Notes: generated by a model not told the origin, from the sequence alone. A stretch of 64,000 nt of DNA from Gammaproteobacteria bacterium (ex Lamellibrachia satsuma) (GCA_019623805.1 CP053680.1:3140001-3204000), one strand, 5' to 3'; shown: positions 37,438 to 47,834, counted from the first letter of the stretch. Program-made: numbers and translations.

Positions 37438-38891
37438 GTACGCCCAGCATGGGCATGAACTTATGGGGTGAAAGTCCCCTGTAGGAGAGCCACTGTCGAT
37501 GATCGGAAATGAGATACATAGGATTCCCTCTCTGTGGGTGACTCCTTTCATTCTTGTCCATTTGACACCAACTACCCGCCGAGGGCAAGGGCGCCACCGC
37601 GAGGTGGGGTCTGGAGGAAGCCTAAGCGCAGAACGGCGAGCCGACGAACAGAAACGTCATATAAGGCCTACTTCCCTGGGGCGAGCTGGCACAAGACAGC
37701 AAAGCCCTGTGGTTCGGGGGATAAGGTAAATGACGCGGTTGTGCCGTGACAGTTCATGCTCTTATCTGGGGAGATCTGCTCAACATGCGATCGGTAGAGC
37801 ACCAGTCAGGCCACTGGTTGATCAAGCCTGGGCTTATCAGCCTCCATCGACTGATAGGAGCGAATCAGATGGAAAACCGATAGCGCCCTGTGGGGCAATC
37901 CACCGAGTGATTGAGCAGAAGACAGCCGAGGCCATAGTACTGATGAACCCAAGGCAGGGAGCTATCGGGAAGGGCCGAACATCAGCCAAGGAGGAGTCTC
38001 ACTCATCTCAGCGGAGGCGTAGTTCGTGCAAAACGAAAAGTCTCAGACTGGCGGTGTGATGCAGCAACCAGCCTTGAACGAAAATCTACTGGAACGGGTA
38101 TTGTCCCCGGAAAACCTCCACGCCGCATGGAAGCAGGTGCGGAGGAACAAAGGGGCTCCCGGTGTTGATGAGGTTACCATTGAGGATTACCCTCAATGGG
38201 CCAGACAACACTGGATCGCGACCCGTCGAGCCCTGGAACGTGGCTACTATGTCCCACAGCCGGTAAAACGCGTAGAGATCCCCAAGCCAAATGGCGGTAG
38301 CCGACTGCTGGGTATTCCGAGCGTAAATGACCGTGTGATACAGCAGGCTATTGCCCAGGTGTTACAACCGATTATCGATCCCACCTTCTCTGATTCCAGC
38401 CATGGTTTCCGGCCTGGGCGTAACGCCCACGGTGCAGTGAGACAGATCAAGGCCTGTATTGAAGAGGGGTATCGTGTTGCCGTGGATGTCGATCTCTCTA
38501 AGTTCTTTGACAGAGTGGACCACGACATCCTCATGGCTCGGCTATCCCGGCATATCCAAGATAAACGCCTACTCAAATTGATTGGGCGTTATCTACGTGC
38601 CGGTGTAGTGATCGATGACAATCTCCATCCCACACCAGAAGGGGTTCCGCAAGGAGGTCCGCTTTCACCGTTGCTGGCCAACGTGGTGTTGGATGATCTG
38701 GATAAACTCCTGGAATCACGCGGAGTGCATTTTGCCCGCTATGCTGATGACTTCGTCATCAGCGTAAAGTCGACATCGGCAGGATTCCTGCGTATTCTGG
38801 CGAACGTGAACGCTGATTCTGGTGATCGTGAACACCCAACCTAACCACACATAGGGCTCGGTGTATTTTTACTTCAAGTGTTCACGATCAG

Positions 38892-39626
38892 TCAAGTTAT
38901 GGCTTGCCGCTTCCGTAAAGATTCGCCTTTCAGCGTGATCCGGTGGGCGTTATGCATGAGCCGATCCAGAATGGCATCAGCCAACGTATTATCACCGATG
39001 GACTGATACCATTGATTCGTTGGCAACTGGCTGAGGATGGCCGTTGATGTGCTGCCATTTCGGTCATCCATTATTTCCATGAGATCATTTCGCTGTGCAG
39101 CGTTGAGCGGCTCCAGTCCCCAGTCATCAAGGATGAGCAAGTCGAGCCTGGCCAGTGTTTGCAGTGCTTTGCTGTAACTGCCATCGGCTTTTGTTTGTGC
39201 GAGTTCCAGCAGCAACCGGGATAGTCGATAGTATTTGACCCGGTAACCTTTCATGCAGGCAGCATAAGCCAGCGCACAGGCAATGTAAGTCTTTCCGCTG
39301 CCACAAGGACCGGTCAGCAGCAGATTTTGGTTTTTATTGATCCAGTCACATTGCAGTAGACTGGCCACCAGGGATTTCTTCAGCCCTCTGGGATGCTGGT
39401 AATCAACGTCTTGAGGGTTGGCTGCTATTTTGAGCTTGGCCGCTTTTAATAAACGCTGTTGCTTGCGATGCTCCCGGTCATTGAGTTCATTATCTGCCAG
39501 TATTTGCAGGCGCTCCTCGAAGGACAGGCCCTCGTAAGTGCCAGGCTGCTCCTGCTGAGTTACCAGTGCGTTGGCCATGCCACTGAGCTTGAGTTGTCGT
39601 AACTGTGTAATGGTTTGATCTAACAT
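38892..39626 (-). CDS. istB: IS21-family helper ATPase IstB
   Basis: 244 residues, full length. AAA+ DnaC-like ATPase with Walker A GPCGSGKTYIAC, Walker B LLILDDWGLEP and IstB signature LARLDLLILDD. It helps the IstA transposase choose the target. It follows istA by 17 bases. Confidence 0.95.
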   Translation of the reverse strand: MLDQTITQLRQLKLSGMANALVTQQEQPGTYEGLSFEERLQILADNELNDREHRKQQRLLKAAKLKIAANPQDVDYQHPRGLKKSLVASLLQCDWINKNQNLLLTGPCGSGKTYIACALAYAACMKGYRVKYYRLSRLLLELAQTKADGSYSKALQTLARLDLLILDDWGLEPLNAAQRNDLMEIMDDRNGSTSTAILSQLPTNQWYQSIGDNTLADAILDRLMHNAHRITLKGESLRKRQAIT

Positions 39627-40668
39627 TATGGTTTCCTTTGGGTTTAGTGGAAGCTCTTCGGGCCACGGATGTTTTCATGTGACTGGGGTAATAAAGAGAG
39701 CTGCTCTTTTGATGCCGGCAGCAGTTGATCCTGATTGCTTTGCAGGATGGATTTGATCTGCTTTAAGCGATAAAGCTGGTGATGATTGGCAATCGCACAT
39801 GCTTTATTCAGCCGGTCAGGTTCGTATTTTCTGGATAGATTCAGCAGACCCAGGCAGACACGGTATGCCTGCTGCTCATGTTGCTTTTGAGCCAGTATGC
39901 TTTTTACCCAGATGAGAACCTCATCACCCAGATCCTTGGCCCAGTTCATCAACCGTCCAGCAGACCATTGATGATGTTTCTCATGTTTTTTGGGCATGTG
40001 GTCAGGAACGGTGGTCATGCCATGGCAGTATTTTCGTACATGGCTGGTCACCCGCTTGTTGTGGAAGAAGATCTCTACCAGTTTGTCTTTGGTATGGATT
40101 TCCAACTGCTCACCAACCAGCTGATGGGGCACAGAGTACAGATGCTTTTCATACTGCACATGGTAATCCACGTTGACCTTCACCTTTTTAATATAGGTAT
40201 ATTCATAGGTGTGCTTCGGCAATGGAGACAGAGCAGTCTTGTCGATTGACTGGAACCATTCCTGACGTGAACCTTCCAGTTGTTTAAAAGGTTTTTTGTT
40301 AACGTCAGCCAACAAGGCAACGATACATTGGTTCAACTCGGCCAGGGAGAAGAAGGTATGGTGGCGTAAGCGAGCCAGTATCCAGCGTTCGATGATTTGC
40401 ACACCCACTTCTGCCTTGGCTTTATCCTGTGGCTTTCTGGGGCGAGCCGGCATAATGGCGGTACCGTAATGTGCACCCAGTTGTTCGTAACTGGGGTTGA
40501 GGTCCGGATCGTAACGGCAGGCTTTGGTAACGCCGCTTTTTAAGTTATCCGGAACCACTAATTTTGGAACACCACCGATAAAAGCGAATGCTCTTGCATG
40601 ACTGGCCAGCCAGTCATGCAAGCCCTGTGTCCAGGTAGCTTCTGCAAAGGTGTAATTGGAGGCGCCTA

Positions 40669-41808
40669 GTGGGACATGCGGTTAATTCTGTAATGATTTC
40701 TTTGCACGCCCAACAGCCGCCAGAATGTGGCTGGCAGGTTTAGTCCATTTAAAGGGTTTTGCGCTCTCCCTGTTATGAACCTTGATGAACCGCTCCAACT
40801 CAGTCTTTAGTTCTGGAACGCTGGTGAACACCCCTCGGTATAACGCACGTCGCTCAAGTTGCGAGAACCAGCCTTCCACGGCATTGAGCCATGATGAACT
40901 GGTTGGCGTAAAATGAAGGTGGATGCGCGGTCGGGAGGCCACCCATTCTCGAACAGCCTCTGTCTTGTGAGCACTCAGATTATCCATAATGATGTGCAAT
41001 TCTCGGTCTGCACGCGTGCGTCTATCAAGTAGTTTCAGAAAAGATAGAAATTTTTTGCTGTTCGTTCGATCCGAAACTTTGCCAATCACTTTTCCAGTCA
41101 GTGTGTTAAATGCAGCATAAAGACTGGTGGTGCCGTGTCTTTTGTAATCATGAGTGCGACTGCCGATCCGGCTCGGATTCAATGGTAGTCCAGGTTGGGT
41201 ACGATCCAATGCCTGAATCTGCGTCTTCTCATCCACGCTGAGAATAACTGCATTCTCAGGAGGATTCATATACAGACCGACAATATCAATGACTTTATCA
41301 GCGAACTCAGGATCATTACTGATCTTAAACGTTTTCAGCCGGTGTGGACGCAGATCTGCAGCCTTCCAGATCTGACGAACCTGCCAAGGTGTCACTTCTG
41401 CGTATCGAGACATTAACTCGATGCTCCAATGTGTAGATTCCTGTGGAATTCTTTTTGTGGTCAGAAATAGAACTTTGTCGACAGTCGCCTTGTCTATGAC
41501 CGTAGGACGTCCGCAACGGACTCTTTCAAGTAGTCCATCAACGCCTTCGGCCTCAAATCGATTTCGCCAGCGGTGCACTGTCTTCGCTGATGTCCTTTGG
41601 GCAGTTGCAACTTCCATCGGTGTCATCCCTTCACTGAGTTGTAAAATAATCTTGGCTCTCATGATCTGGCCATGAGGAAGGGTTGTTGATCGGCACCACT
41701 CTTTTAAAATCCCAGCGGCTTTATCAGTAATCTGAAATGTCTTAGGTAAACGCATTCCATATTTTACACCGTTAACGTTTTAGTTACATTATTTTACGCA
41801 TGGCCCAC
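40669..41808 (-). mobile_element. IS630-family element at TA target
   Basis: 1140 bases with inverted ends GTGGGACATGCG and GTGGGCCATGCG, flanked by TA at 40667-40668 and 41809-41810. Carries one transposase gene. Innermost of four nested levels. Confidence 0.92.
40682..41755 (-). CDS. IS630-family transposase
   Basis: 357 residues. N-terminal helix-turn-helix (TSAKTVHRWRNRFEAEGVDGL) and a DDE domain with SVDEKTQ, HIIMDNLSAHKT and SSWLNAVEGWFSQLE. The reading frame is intact, so this copy could still be active and may also mobilise TA-flanked MITEs such as the one at 14966. Confidence 0.95.
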   Translation of the reverse strand: MRLPKTFQITDKAAGILKEWCRSTTLPHGQIMRAKIILQLSEGMTPMEVATAQRTSAKTVHRWRNRFEAEGVDGLLERVRCGRPTVIDKATVDKVLFLTTKRIPQESTHWSIELMSRYAEVTPWQVRQIWKAADLRPHRLKTFKISNDPEFADKVIDIVGLYMNPPENAVILSVDEKTQIQALDRTQPGLPLNPSRIGSRTHDYKRHGTTSLYAAFNTLTGKVIGKVSDRTNSKKFLSFLKLLDRRTRADRELHIIMDNLSAHKTEAVREWVASRPRIHLHFTPTSSSWLNAVEGWFSQLERRALYRGVFTSVPELKTELERFIKVHNRESAKPFKWTKPASHILAAVGRAKKSLQN

Positions 41809-43151
41809 TAGTACCGCGACAAAGATCTGGGCAAAGCGCACTTCACCGGTATCACCTTGAACAATTGGTACGGTCTGGCCTGCATAATCCACGAACAGTT
41901 TGTCACCGACCTTATGGGTCTGGCGCATGGAGCGTTTTTGTTTTTTTAGCCACTCACTGTATAAGTGGCAATACTGCGGATAGCTGTAACTGCGGTTGGG
42001 GTATTGCTGGGCATATTCTTCCCGGAGCAGGTGCTTGGTGACATGTTTAAAATGCAGTTCCTTATAAACATCTTTCCAGTCTGGCAACTGTAACGATCCA
42101 GAGGTTCGTGTGTCTGATTCAGGATAAATGGCATTGGCTAACTGGCGATCATCCAGTTTTTCGATAGCCTCCCAGTCCAATCCCAGTTCATGAGCTTTGC
42201 AGGTGATTTTTTGCACTGCACCCAGGCTGAGGCGCAGACTGTCCCGGATTTGCCGCATGCTGAGCTGGGCAGACAACCGGAGTCTTAATATCTCTCTTAA
42301 TTTACGCATTGATAGTCTCTTTGTTGGCATCGCCTTCCCCGGTCAAAACGGGCAAGGTTAGCAAGGCTTTATCAATGTGTGGAAAGGGTTTCTGGCATCG
42401 TGAACGGTGATTCTGGTGAAATGCCAAAAGCGTTCACGATCAATCAGAATGGGGGTTCACGTTCGTCCAGAATAGGTGTTCACGATGGATCAGAATCAGT
42501 GTTCATGATGGGCCAGAATATGCAATTCCGTATGATGGAATGGTTGAAGCGTTTTCTGACTACCAAACTAAAGCTGGTGATCAATGAGGAGAAGAGTAAG
42601 GTGGTGAAAACCAACGACCTCCACTTCCTTGGCTTTACCTTCCGAGGGAAGAAGATTCGGTGGAGTGACAAAGCGCTGAGTGACTTCAAGCGAAACATTC
42701 GTCGATTGACGAAACGTTCCTGGGGAATCTCAATGCAACGTCGCTACCGCGAACTTCGTTTCTATATCCGGGGGTGGATCAACTACTTCGGTCTTTCAGA
42801 ATATTATCGGCCCTTACCGGGGCTGGATGAATGGATACGGCGACGCATACGCATGTGCTATCTGAAGCAGTGGCGTAAACCGCGCACTCGTATCCGCAAT
42901 CTAATCCGGCTGGGCACCAGGTCACGAACAGCTGTGTGTCTTTGGTTAAGCTCTAAAGGCCCTTACCGTTTAGCCAGAACGCTGGCGACACAATCTGGAA
43001 TGACCCTTAAGTGGTTGGAGAAACAGGGTCTCGTCTCTGTGAGAGAACTATGGATTAAGTTTCACTATGCCTGATGAACCGCCTGGTGCGGACCCGCATG
43101 CCAGGTGGTGTGGGGAGGGAGGGTTAGAGACCCTCCCTTACCCGATTAGCT

Positions 43152-43562
43152 CTAGTTTCTGTATATATCGACATCAATCTCAGCTTTCACGAAATTCAGA
43201 AACTGAATAGTTGAAGTATTGAAGCCTAATGCGGGAGTGCTGGTTTGCTCATTCATGGAAATATGCAGTACCACCACAAGCGCAGCGTAAAGGCTATGCC
43301 TATCGATAAACTCGCGAATTACTTCTTTCTTCTCTTCGATTCGTTTGATTAGTTTATCGGCTATTTCATCAACTAAGACCGTTTCGCCTTCGACGGCTTC
43401 TTCGCCAATTTGCCAATATCCGAATCTGTAATGCTCAACGTATCTGCCTTTTTCTCCTTTCTGCCAGCTTTTTGTCGGCTTTAAACCAGACTCAACAGTG
43501 AAAGAATCAGGATCGAAATCTTCTCCTTTAAGCGCAAAGTACACTTCAGCCTTGTTTTTCAT
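43152..43562 (-). CDS. DUF4279-like integron cassette protein
   Basis: 136 residues. Starts with a strand then LKGEDFDPDSFTVESGLKPTKSWQKGE, the pattern of DUF4279 proteins, common in cassettes and in polymorphic-toxin immunity contexts. Function is unproven. Its stop overlaps the intron-split attC that follows, and it is preceded by the attC at 43582. Confidence 0.75.
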   Translation of the reverse strand: MKNKAEVYFALKGEDFDPDSFTVESGLKPTKSWQKGEKGRYVEHYRFGYWQIGEEAVEGETVLVDEIADKLIKRIEEKKEVIREFIDRHSLYAALVVVLHISMNEQTSTPALGFNTSTIQFLNFVKAEIDVDIYRN

Positions 43563-43581
43563 CGGATATTCTTATTTTGAG

Positions 43582-43680
43582 AGCTAACGCTCAGTATCAC
43601 CGGCTGACAAAAGTGGTGTGGCTGTAGCGTAGCGAAAGCCGCGCCGCTTTTGGCGGTCCGTGTGTATGCTTTTGTTAGGG
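43582..43680 (-). repeat. attC site (99 bp)
   Basis: Left core AGCTAAC, right core GTTAGGG, with inverted arms including GCGCCGCTTTTGG against the left CAAAAGTGG region. Separates the cassette at 43152 from that at 43675. Confidence 0.85.
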
Positions 43681-44718
43681 GTCTTTATGCTCGAGTAAAG
43701 ATAATTTATTCTCAAGCTGTCTTATCTCTTGAAATGCAACTCTTAGTTTTTGATTTTCGTTTGCTTGCTCCTCATCTATATCTTCTGAATCTTTGGGTTC
43801 AATAAAATCTACAACTCCACCTTCTTCCACAAAATTGACAAGATTCTTAACCGCTGTATCTAATGCTTTTACCTTATCGCCTTCACCATTTTTTTTAATT
43901 TTAAGTTCACCTGATATATTTCCTGTAATTTCTTCTATGCCAGATTTCTTTTCATTCTCCGCTTCCTGTTCTAAATCCTTTATGACTTTATCGTTTTTCA
44001 ATTTTAGCCCTTTTAGTTTCTCTGCCTTCTTTCTAATATCAAGTACCTTTTCGGCAACCTTTAATGCCGCAAGAATAATTCCACTTGCAGTAGCAGCGAT
44101 TTTAGCGATAACGGCAAGCTCAATTACAATTGATCCTTTTGTTGCTCCAACAATTTTCACTTCCTCAGGTGAAGCATTGTGTACCATTGCTATTCCACGA
44201 CCTATGTCGTACCAAATATTACCCCAGCTCTTGAAATCTGACACATTCTTCATTAACGCATGACCTGTAAAGCTTACACGCATCAAGACTTCATTTTCTG
44301 CCTCATACTCTTCTTCAAAAACACAATCAGTTAAACCAGTCTGAATTTGTTTGGATTTTTGTATTCCTTCATTTAATTTTTGAATAATTTGCTGTAATTT
44401 AGATGCCGATGTAGCGACATCAATTACGTTTTTATAAAGAATATCCTCAATAGTTTCTATTCCCTGAGCTCCTACAGATTCGGCTATTCCTAAATGGGAA
44501 AGAAACTCAATTTGATCTCTCGTTAGCTGGTTAATAGGGACGTTATTTAATACCTTAAATAGTTCTTCTTTCTGAGCTTCAAAAGGCTGTCTTTGTTGAT
44601 TAGGCTGGGCATGCTGTTGAAGTATTGTATGCAGAGCTTGGTATTTTTGCGGAATTTGAGCTTGCTCTATTTCACGCGTGATCCATTGAGTAAGATCATA
44701 TAGTTCCGATACGTTCAT
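43675..44718 (-). CDS. large cassette hypothetical with coiled coil and hydrophobic helix
   Basis: 347 residues. N-terminal part is helical and soluble; around residues 195-230 there is a hydrophobic helix (IVIELAVIAKIAATASGIILAALKV); the C-terminal third is a charged coiled coil (KKAEKLKGLKLKNDKVIKDLEQEAENEKK). No enzyme motif. A membrane-linked effector is possible but unsupported. Its stop overlaps the attC core on its left. Confidence 0.75.
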   Translation of the reverse strand: MNVSELYDLTQWITREIEQAQIPQKYQALHTILQQHAQPNQQRQPFEAQKEELFKVLNNVPINQLTRDQIEFLSHLGIAESVGAQGIETIEDILYKNVIDVATSASKLQQIIQKLNEGIQKSKQIQTGLTDCVFEEEYEAENEVLMRVSFTGHALMKNVSDFKSWGNIWYDIGRGIAMVHNASPEEVKIVGATKGSIVIELAVIAKIAATASGIILAALKVAEKVLDIRKKAEKLKGLKLKNDKVIKDLEQEAENEKKSGIEEITGNISGELKIKKNGEGDKVKALDTAVKNLVNFVEEGGVVDFIEPKDSEDIDEEQANENQKLRVAFQEIRQLENKLSLLEHKDP

Positions 44719-44734
44719 ATTTTCTCCATTAAAC

Positions 44735-44800
44735 CCCTAACGTTGCCTTCAGCGGAGCAGGCGCGTTAGCGACTGTGTCCGCTGGAAGGCCTTGTTATGT
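44735..44800 (-). repeat. attC site (66 bp)
   Basis: Left core CCCTAAC, right core GTTATGT; arms GCCTTCAGCGG and CCGCTGGAAGGC pair. Confidence 0.87.
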
Positions 44801-45456
44801 GAGCCATTCTGGTAAGCAGTTAGTACACGATTTTTCATCACCTTTCGCTTCAAATTGTTGGCCGCATTGCTCACAACTACGAAACACCCTTGCAGAGACA
44901 CTGTCACTTACAGACACGCTCTCTTCTAAAATGATACGTTCTTCCTCTTGCTCTTCCTCTTTAGTGACTGGTATTTCGAATTCACGAAGAGCAATAGACA
45001 GCTTAGGGCATAATATTATTTTTCGTTTTTTGTGAATTCGTTCTTTAAACTCTTGCTTCAACCAGTCATTCAAAAAACCATTATTATCTTGGGTTACTCC
45101 ATAATCACCATCTCTTGACACGATCCATATGTCAGCATTCTTTTCCTCCGCTACATAAATCAGCCACTCCCAGTTGATGGCATCGCCGATACTGGTATCA
45201 TTTTTCTTACGTGGCGGATAGCCTAGTATAAAACGCTTCTGAGCAAGCTCTCTGACCTCATATCGTTTTTTATGCTTCCGATACAGGTCGATGTCTTTTT
45301 TCTTTGAAAATAGGCGCTGTAAAACTTGATAAACTTTATCGTAACGACCTGGGTTCTCCAGAACACTATCAAGACGAGTTTTCAGCTTTTTTATTCTCTT
45401 TTGTATTTTTTGTTGATCTTTGTCTAATGCTGTTGCCGATTTGTCGTTTTTTAGTA

Positions 45457-46841
45457 GAGTTATAACTGAATCTGGTGTTTGACTGATTTGAAAAAAGGCG
45501 GCGTATCTGGTTGATTTGTAGTTGCGACACGACAAACAACCTGAGGAGATACGCCACCATGAAGAAGAATACCGTTGTTGGCCTGGCAGGTCGAGATACG
45601 ATTGCTGACCCGCTGACAGAGATGCTCAAGGCAGGGGCACGACAGTTGATCCAGCAGGCAGTCGAGGTTGAACTGCAAGAGATGCTTGAAGACTACTCAG
45701 GACGACGCACAGAGGATGGCAGGGCCGGTGTCGTGCGCAACGGCTACCTGCCTGAGCGAGAACTGCAGACAGGCATGGGGCCTGTAACAGTCCGGATACC
45801 CAAGGTTCGCGCCAAGACGGGCAAGCCGCTGACCTTCCGCTCTTCACTGGTACCTCCCTATGTGCGGAAAACGAAGTCACTGGAGGCAGCGATTCCCTGG
45901 TTGTATCTGAAAGGAGTATCCAGTGGTGAGATGGGAGAGGCCCTGAAGGTTCTGGTGGGGCCAGAAGCACAGGGGCTGTCAGCGAGCACTGTGTCACGGT
46001 TGAAGCAAGTCTGGGCTCAGGAGTATCGGGCCTGGTGCGATGAGCGGTTGGATAAGGATGCTTGGGTGTATGTCTGGGCAGATGGCGTTTACAGTGGATT
46101 AAGATCGGAACAGACCAAGCTGTGTTCGCTGGTGGTGATCGGCGTGAATGAGCGCGGCGAGAAGCGTTTCCTGGCGATTGAGGACGGTGTACGCGAATCA
46201 ACACAGAGCTGGCGTGAAGTATTGCTGAAATTGAAATCACGGGGAATGAATGTGCCGGAGTTAGCGATTGGTGATGGTGCCATGGGGTTTTGGGCGGCAC
46301 TCGAAGAGGTCTACAGTGAGACACGCCAACAACGCTGCTGGATGCACAAGACCATGAACGTGCTAAATTGTCTGCCAAAATCAGCTCAGGCGAAGGCAAA
46401 ACAGGCACTGCATGCGATTTGGCAGGCGGAGACCAAAGCAGATGCCGAGAAAGCCTTTGATCTGTTCCTCAAGACCTATGAGCCAAAATATCCGAAGGCC
46501 GCAATCTGTTTGCAAAAAGATCGCGATGAACTGATGGCATTCTATGATTTCCCTGCACAGCACTGGCAGAGCATACGGACCAGCAATCCGATTGAATCAA
46601 CGTTCGGCACGATCCGTCACCGGACCAAGCGTTCAAAGGGTTGCCTGTCTCGGGACGGCATGCTGCATATGATGTTCAAACTTGGACAGTGTGCCGAGAA
46701 GAGATGGAGGCGCCTACGTGGTTTCGATTACCTGGCGAAGGTGATAACCGGAATAAAATTTAAAGATGGTGTCGAAGTGACAGAAATCGGCCAGGCTGCC
46801 GCTTGATTCAGGTTGGCAAACACCACTTTTGACAATAACTC
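45457..46841 (+). mobile_element. IS256-family (Mutator-like) element
   Basis: Right end complement GAGTTATTGTCAAAAGTGG then TGTTTG; left end GAGTTATAACTGAATCTGG then TGTTTG, matching at both outer and inner blocks. No clear 8-9 base duplication flanks it. Left boundary is less certain than the right. Confidence 0.75.
45559..46806 (+). CDS. IS256-family transposase
   Basis: 415 residues from ATG 45559 (GAGGAG upstream). Mutator-type DDE transposase: N-terminal GARQLIQQAVEVELQEML, WADGVYSGLR with the first Asp, LAIGDGAMGFWAAL with the second, and SNPIESTFGTIRHRTKRSKG with the Glu. Intact. Confidence 0.96.
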   Translation: MKKNTVVGLAGRDTIADPLTEMLKAGARQLIQQAVEVELQEMLEDYSGRRTEDGRAGVVRNGYLPERELQTGMGPVTVRIPKVRAKTGKPLTFRSSLVPPYVRKTKSLEAAIPWLYLKGVSSGEMGEALKVLVGPEAQGLSASTVSRLKQVWAQEYRAWCDERLDKDAWVYVWADGVYSGLRSEQTKLCSLVVIGVNERGEKRFLAIEDGVRESTQSWREVLLKLKSRGMNVPELAIGDGAMGFWAALEEVYSETRQQRCWMHKTMNVLNCLPKSAQAKAKQALHAIWQAETKADAEKAFDLFLKTYEPKYPKAAICLQKDRDELMAFYDFPAQHWQSIRTSNPIESTFGTIRHRTKRSKGCLSRDGMLHMMFKLGQCAEKRWRRLRGFDYLAKVITGIKFKDGVEVTEIGQAAA

Positions 46842-46907
46842 TATCCGGTAGAAGTCCAGATAGATATTAGTGTCTATGAACAAGAGTTTTGGCATTGTCT
46901 TATTTAC

Positions 46908-46984
46908 ACATAACGTTTGAATATGCGGCGCGCGTTAGCGCGTCCGAACGAACGTAGTGAGTGGCATGATTTTCTTGTTAGGGC
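46908..46984 (-). repeat. attC site (77 bp)
   Basis: Left core ACATAAC, right core GTTAGGG; GCGGCGCGCGTTAGCGCGTCC forms the hairpin arms. Confidence 0.85.
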
Positions 46985-46987
46985 TAT

Positions 46988-47680
46988 TTACCATAAACCC
47001 AATGCTTGCAGCTCTTGCTTAAGCACCTCTTGCTCTTGCCGCACAAGTACATTCCATTTTTCACTTCCTTCCGACTGCTCAAGGACGGCCTTGGCCAATG
47101 CTTGCGTATCCTGACTCATGTCTAGAGTGGATACATCAAGACCTATGTCTGAATCACCTACACCATCTTGCCAATCAGCGAGACTTATATAGCCGGTTTT
47201 CAAATGCTCTTTTATTTGAGGATCAGTGCTTAGATTTAGTGCTGCAATCAAGGCTTGCTGTATTTCTTGCTTTGAATAGGGAAGGTTCTTTGAATCAGAC
47301 ACACATCCTGGTGCTGGGGCTGAATTTTCTAAAACTCCGCCATATTCTTGTACGATTGTTTCAATATTGTTTGATGGGAGATCCACACTTCCATTACTTG
47401 AATATTGCTGTAACCAGATATTCCCTGCCTCCTCGGGGGTATGCCCTTCTTCCACCAACTTGGCTTCGAATGCAACCCGAGTTTTATTATCTTCAATGCC
47501 ACGAGTTAGCCATTTAGCAACAACGCTTATTCCTACTGCCCAAAAGAAATTTGACCATAGACCATCAGAGAATGCCGCTACAGCTAGAAAATATAGTGCA
47601 GCAAGTGATGCTATGATCCACACCCAGCCAAATAAGCCTGACATCAACTGCAAAATCGCTAGCTTCGAATTTGTTTTCAT
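46988..47680 (-). CDS. two-helix membrane cassette protein
   Basis: 230 residues. Two adjacent membrane helices (residues about 13-50: GWVWIIASLAALYFLAVAAF, WAVGISVVAKWL), then a short helical hairpin with EEGHTPEEAGNIW like a SHOCT-type motif, a low-complexity linker and an acidic helical C terminus. Family not recognised. Bounded by attC sites on both sides. Confidence 0.7.
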   Translation of the reverse strand: MKTNSKLAILQLMSGLFGWVWIIASLAALYFLAVAAFSDGLWSNFFWAVGISVVAKWLTRGIEDNKTRVAFEAKLVEEGHTPEEAGNIWLQQYSSNGSVDLPSNNIETIVQEYGGVLENSAPAPGCVSDSKNLPYSKQEIQQALIAALNLSTDPQIKEHLKTGYISLADWQDGVGDSDIGLDVSTLDMSQDTQALAKAVLEQSEGSEKWNVLVRQEQEVLKQELQALGLW

Positions 47681-47696
47681 CTTCGTTCCTTCTTGG

Positions 47697-47821
47697 CCCT
47701 AACGCCTACCGTAACCGGCGCCCTGCAGCAGCTTTGAAGACACCACCAAGTTTGCAACGAAGTATCGCGTGTGAAGCCCACTCGAAACTTTCAGGCGTCC
47801 GCGTTGACGGATTTGTTGGGC
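47697..47821 (-). repeat. attC site (125 bp)
   Basis: Left core CCCTAAC, right core GTTGGGC; TAACCGGCG pairs with CGTCCGCGTTGACGG region. Among the longest attC sites here. Confidence 0.82.
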
Positions 47822-47834
47822 TTCATTTGCAGCG

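Larger units (their letters stand above)
39644..42330 (-). pseudogene. istA: IS21 transposase IstA, split by IS630
   Basis: The N-terminal part (41811-42330) has helix-turn-helix regions and VDYAGQTVPIV with the first catalytic Asp. The C-terminal part (39644-40666) continues [28 protein letters not shown] and [14 protein letters not shown]. Excising IS630 and one TA joins them in frame as [19 protein letters not shown]. So a single clean insertion inactivated IS21. Confidence 0.9.
38789..42524 (-). mobile_element. IS21-family element flanked by ATTCC duplication
   Basis: Ends are TGCGTATTCTGG (left) and CCAGAATATGCA (right), with the multiple GTTCACGAT...CAGAAT terminal repeats typical of IS21. 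The 5-base duplication ATTCC is at 38784-38788 and 42525-42529. Genes istA and istB are on the minus strand. It carries an IS630 element inside istA. Confidence 0.88.
38026..43074 (+). pseudogene. ltrA: group II intron reverse transcriptase/maturase, split by IS21
   Basis: Two pieces: 38026-38788 (GTG start after GGAGG) and 42530-43074. The first has RT motifs GFRPGRNAHGAV, the FFDRVDH region, GVPQGGPLSPLLANV and catalytic YADD. The second has the thumb and GIIM maturase domain (RELRFYIRGWINYFG) and no endonuclease domain, fitting class C. Removing IS21 and one ATTCC copy gives one frame (TSAGFRMMEWLKRF) of about 435 residues. At present no full protein can be made. Confidence 0.9.
37438..43146 (+). 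mobile_element. group IIC-attC intron, interrupted by IS21
   Basis: The 5' end GTACGCCCAGCATGGGC followed by TGAACTTATGGGGTGAAAGTC is the characteristic start of bacterial class C introns that target attC. The 3' end has domain V/VI-like stems (GAACCGCCTGGTGCGG ... and GGAGGGAGGGTTAGAGACC) and ends CCCGAT. Exons join to restore the attC core. The intron runs opposite to cassette transcription, as expected for bottom-strand attC insertion. Without IS21 and its duplication it is about 1.97 kb, a normal length. The ribozyme part 37438-38025 carries no gene. Confidence 0.88.
44795..46895 (-). pseudogene. PIN-like (DUF4935) zinc-ribbon protein, disrupted by IS256-type element
   Basis: The 5' fragment 46842-46895 encodes MPKLLFIDTNIYLDFYRI, the start of a PIN nuclease with its first catalytic Asp. 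The 3' fragment 44795-45456 holds NDTSIGDAINWEWLIYVAEEKNADIWIVSRDGDYG, the remaining PIN/DUF4935 acidic positions, and a C-terminal zinc ribbon (CEQCGQQF ... CTNC). Intervening residues typical of the family are lacking and no target duplication is seen, so the insertion probably came with a deletion. Originally a likely RNA-cleaving cassette protein. Confidence 0.8.
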
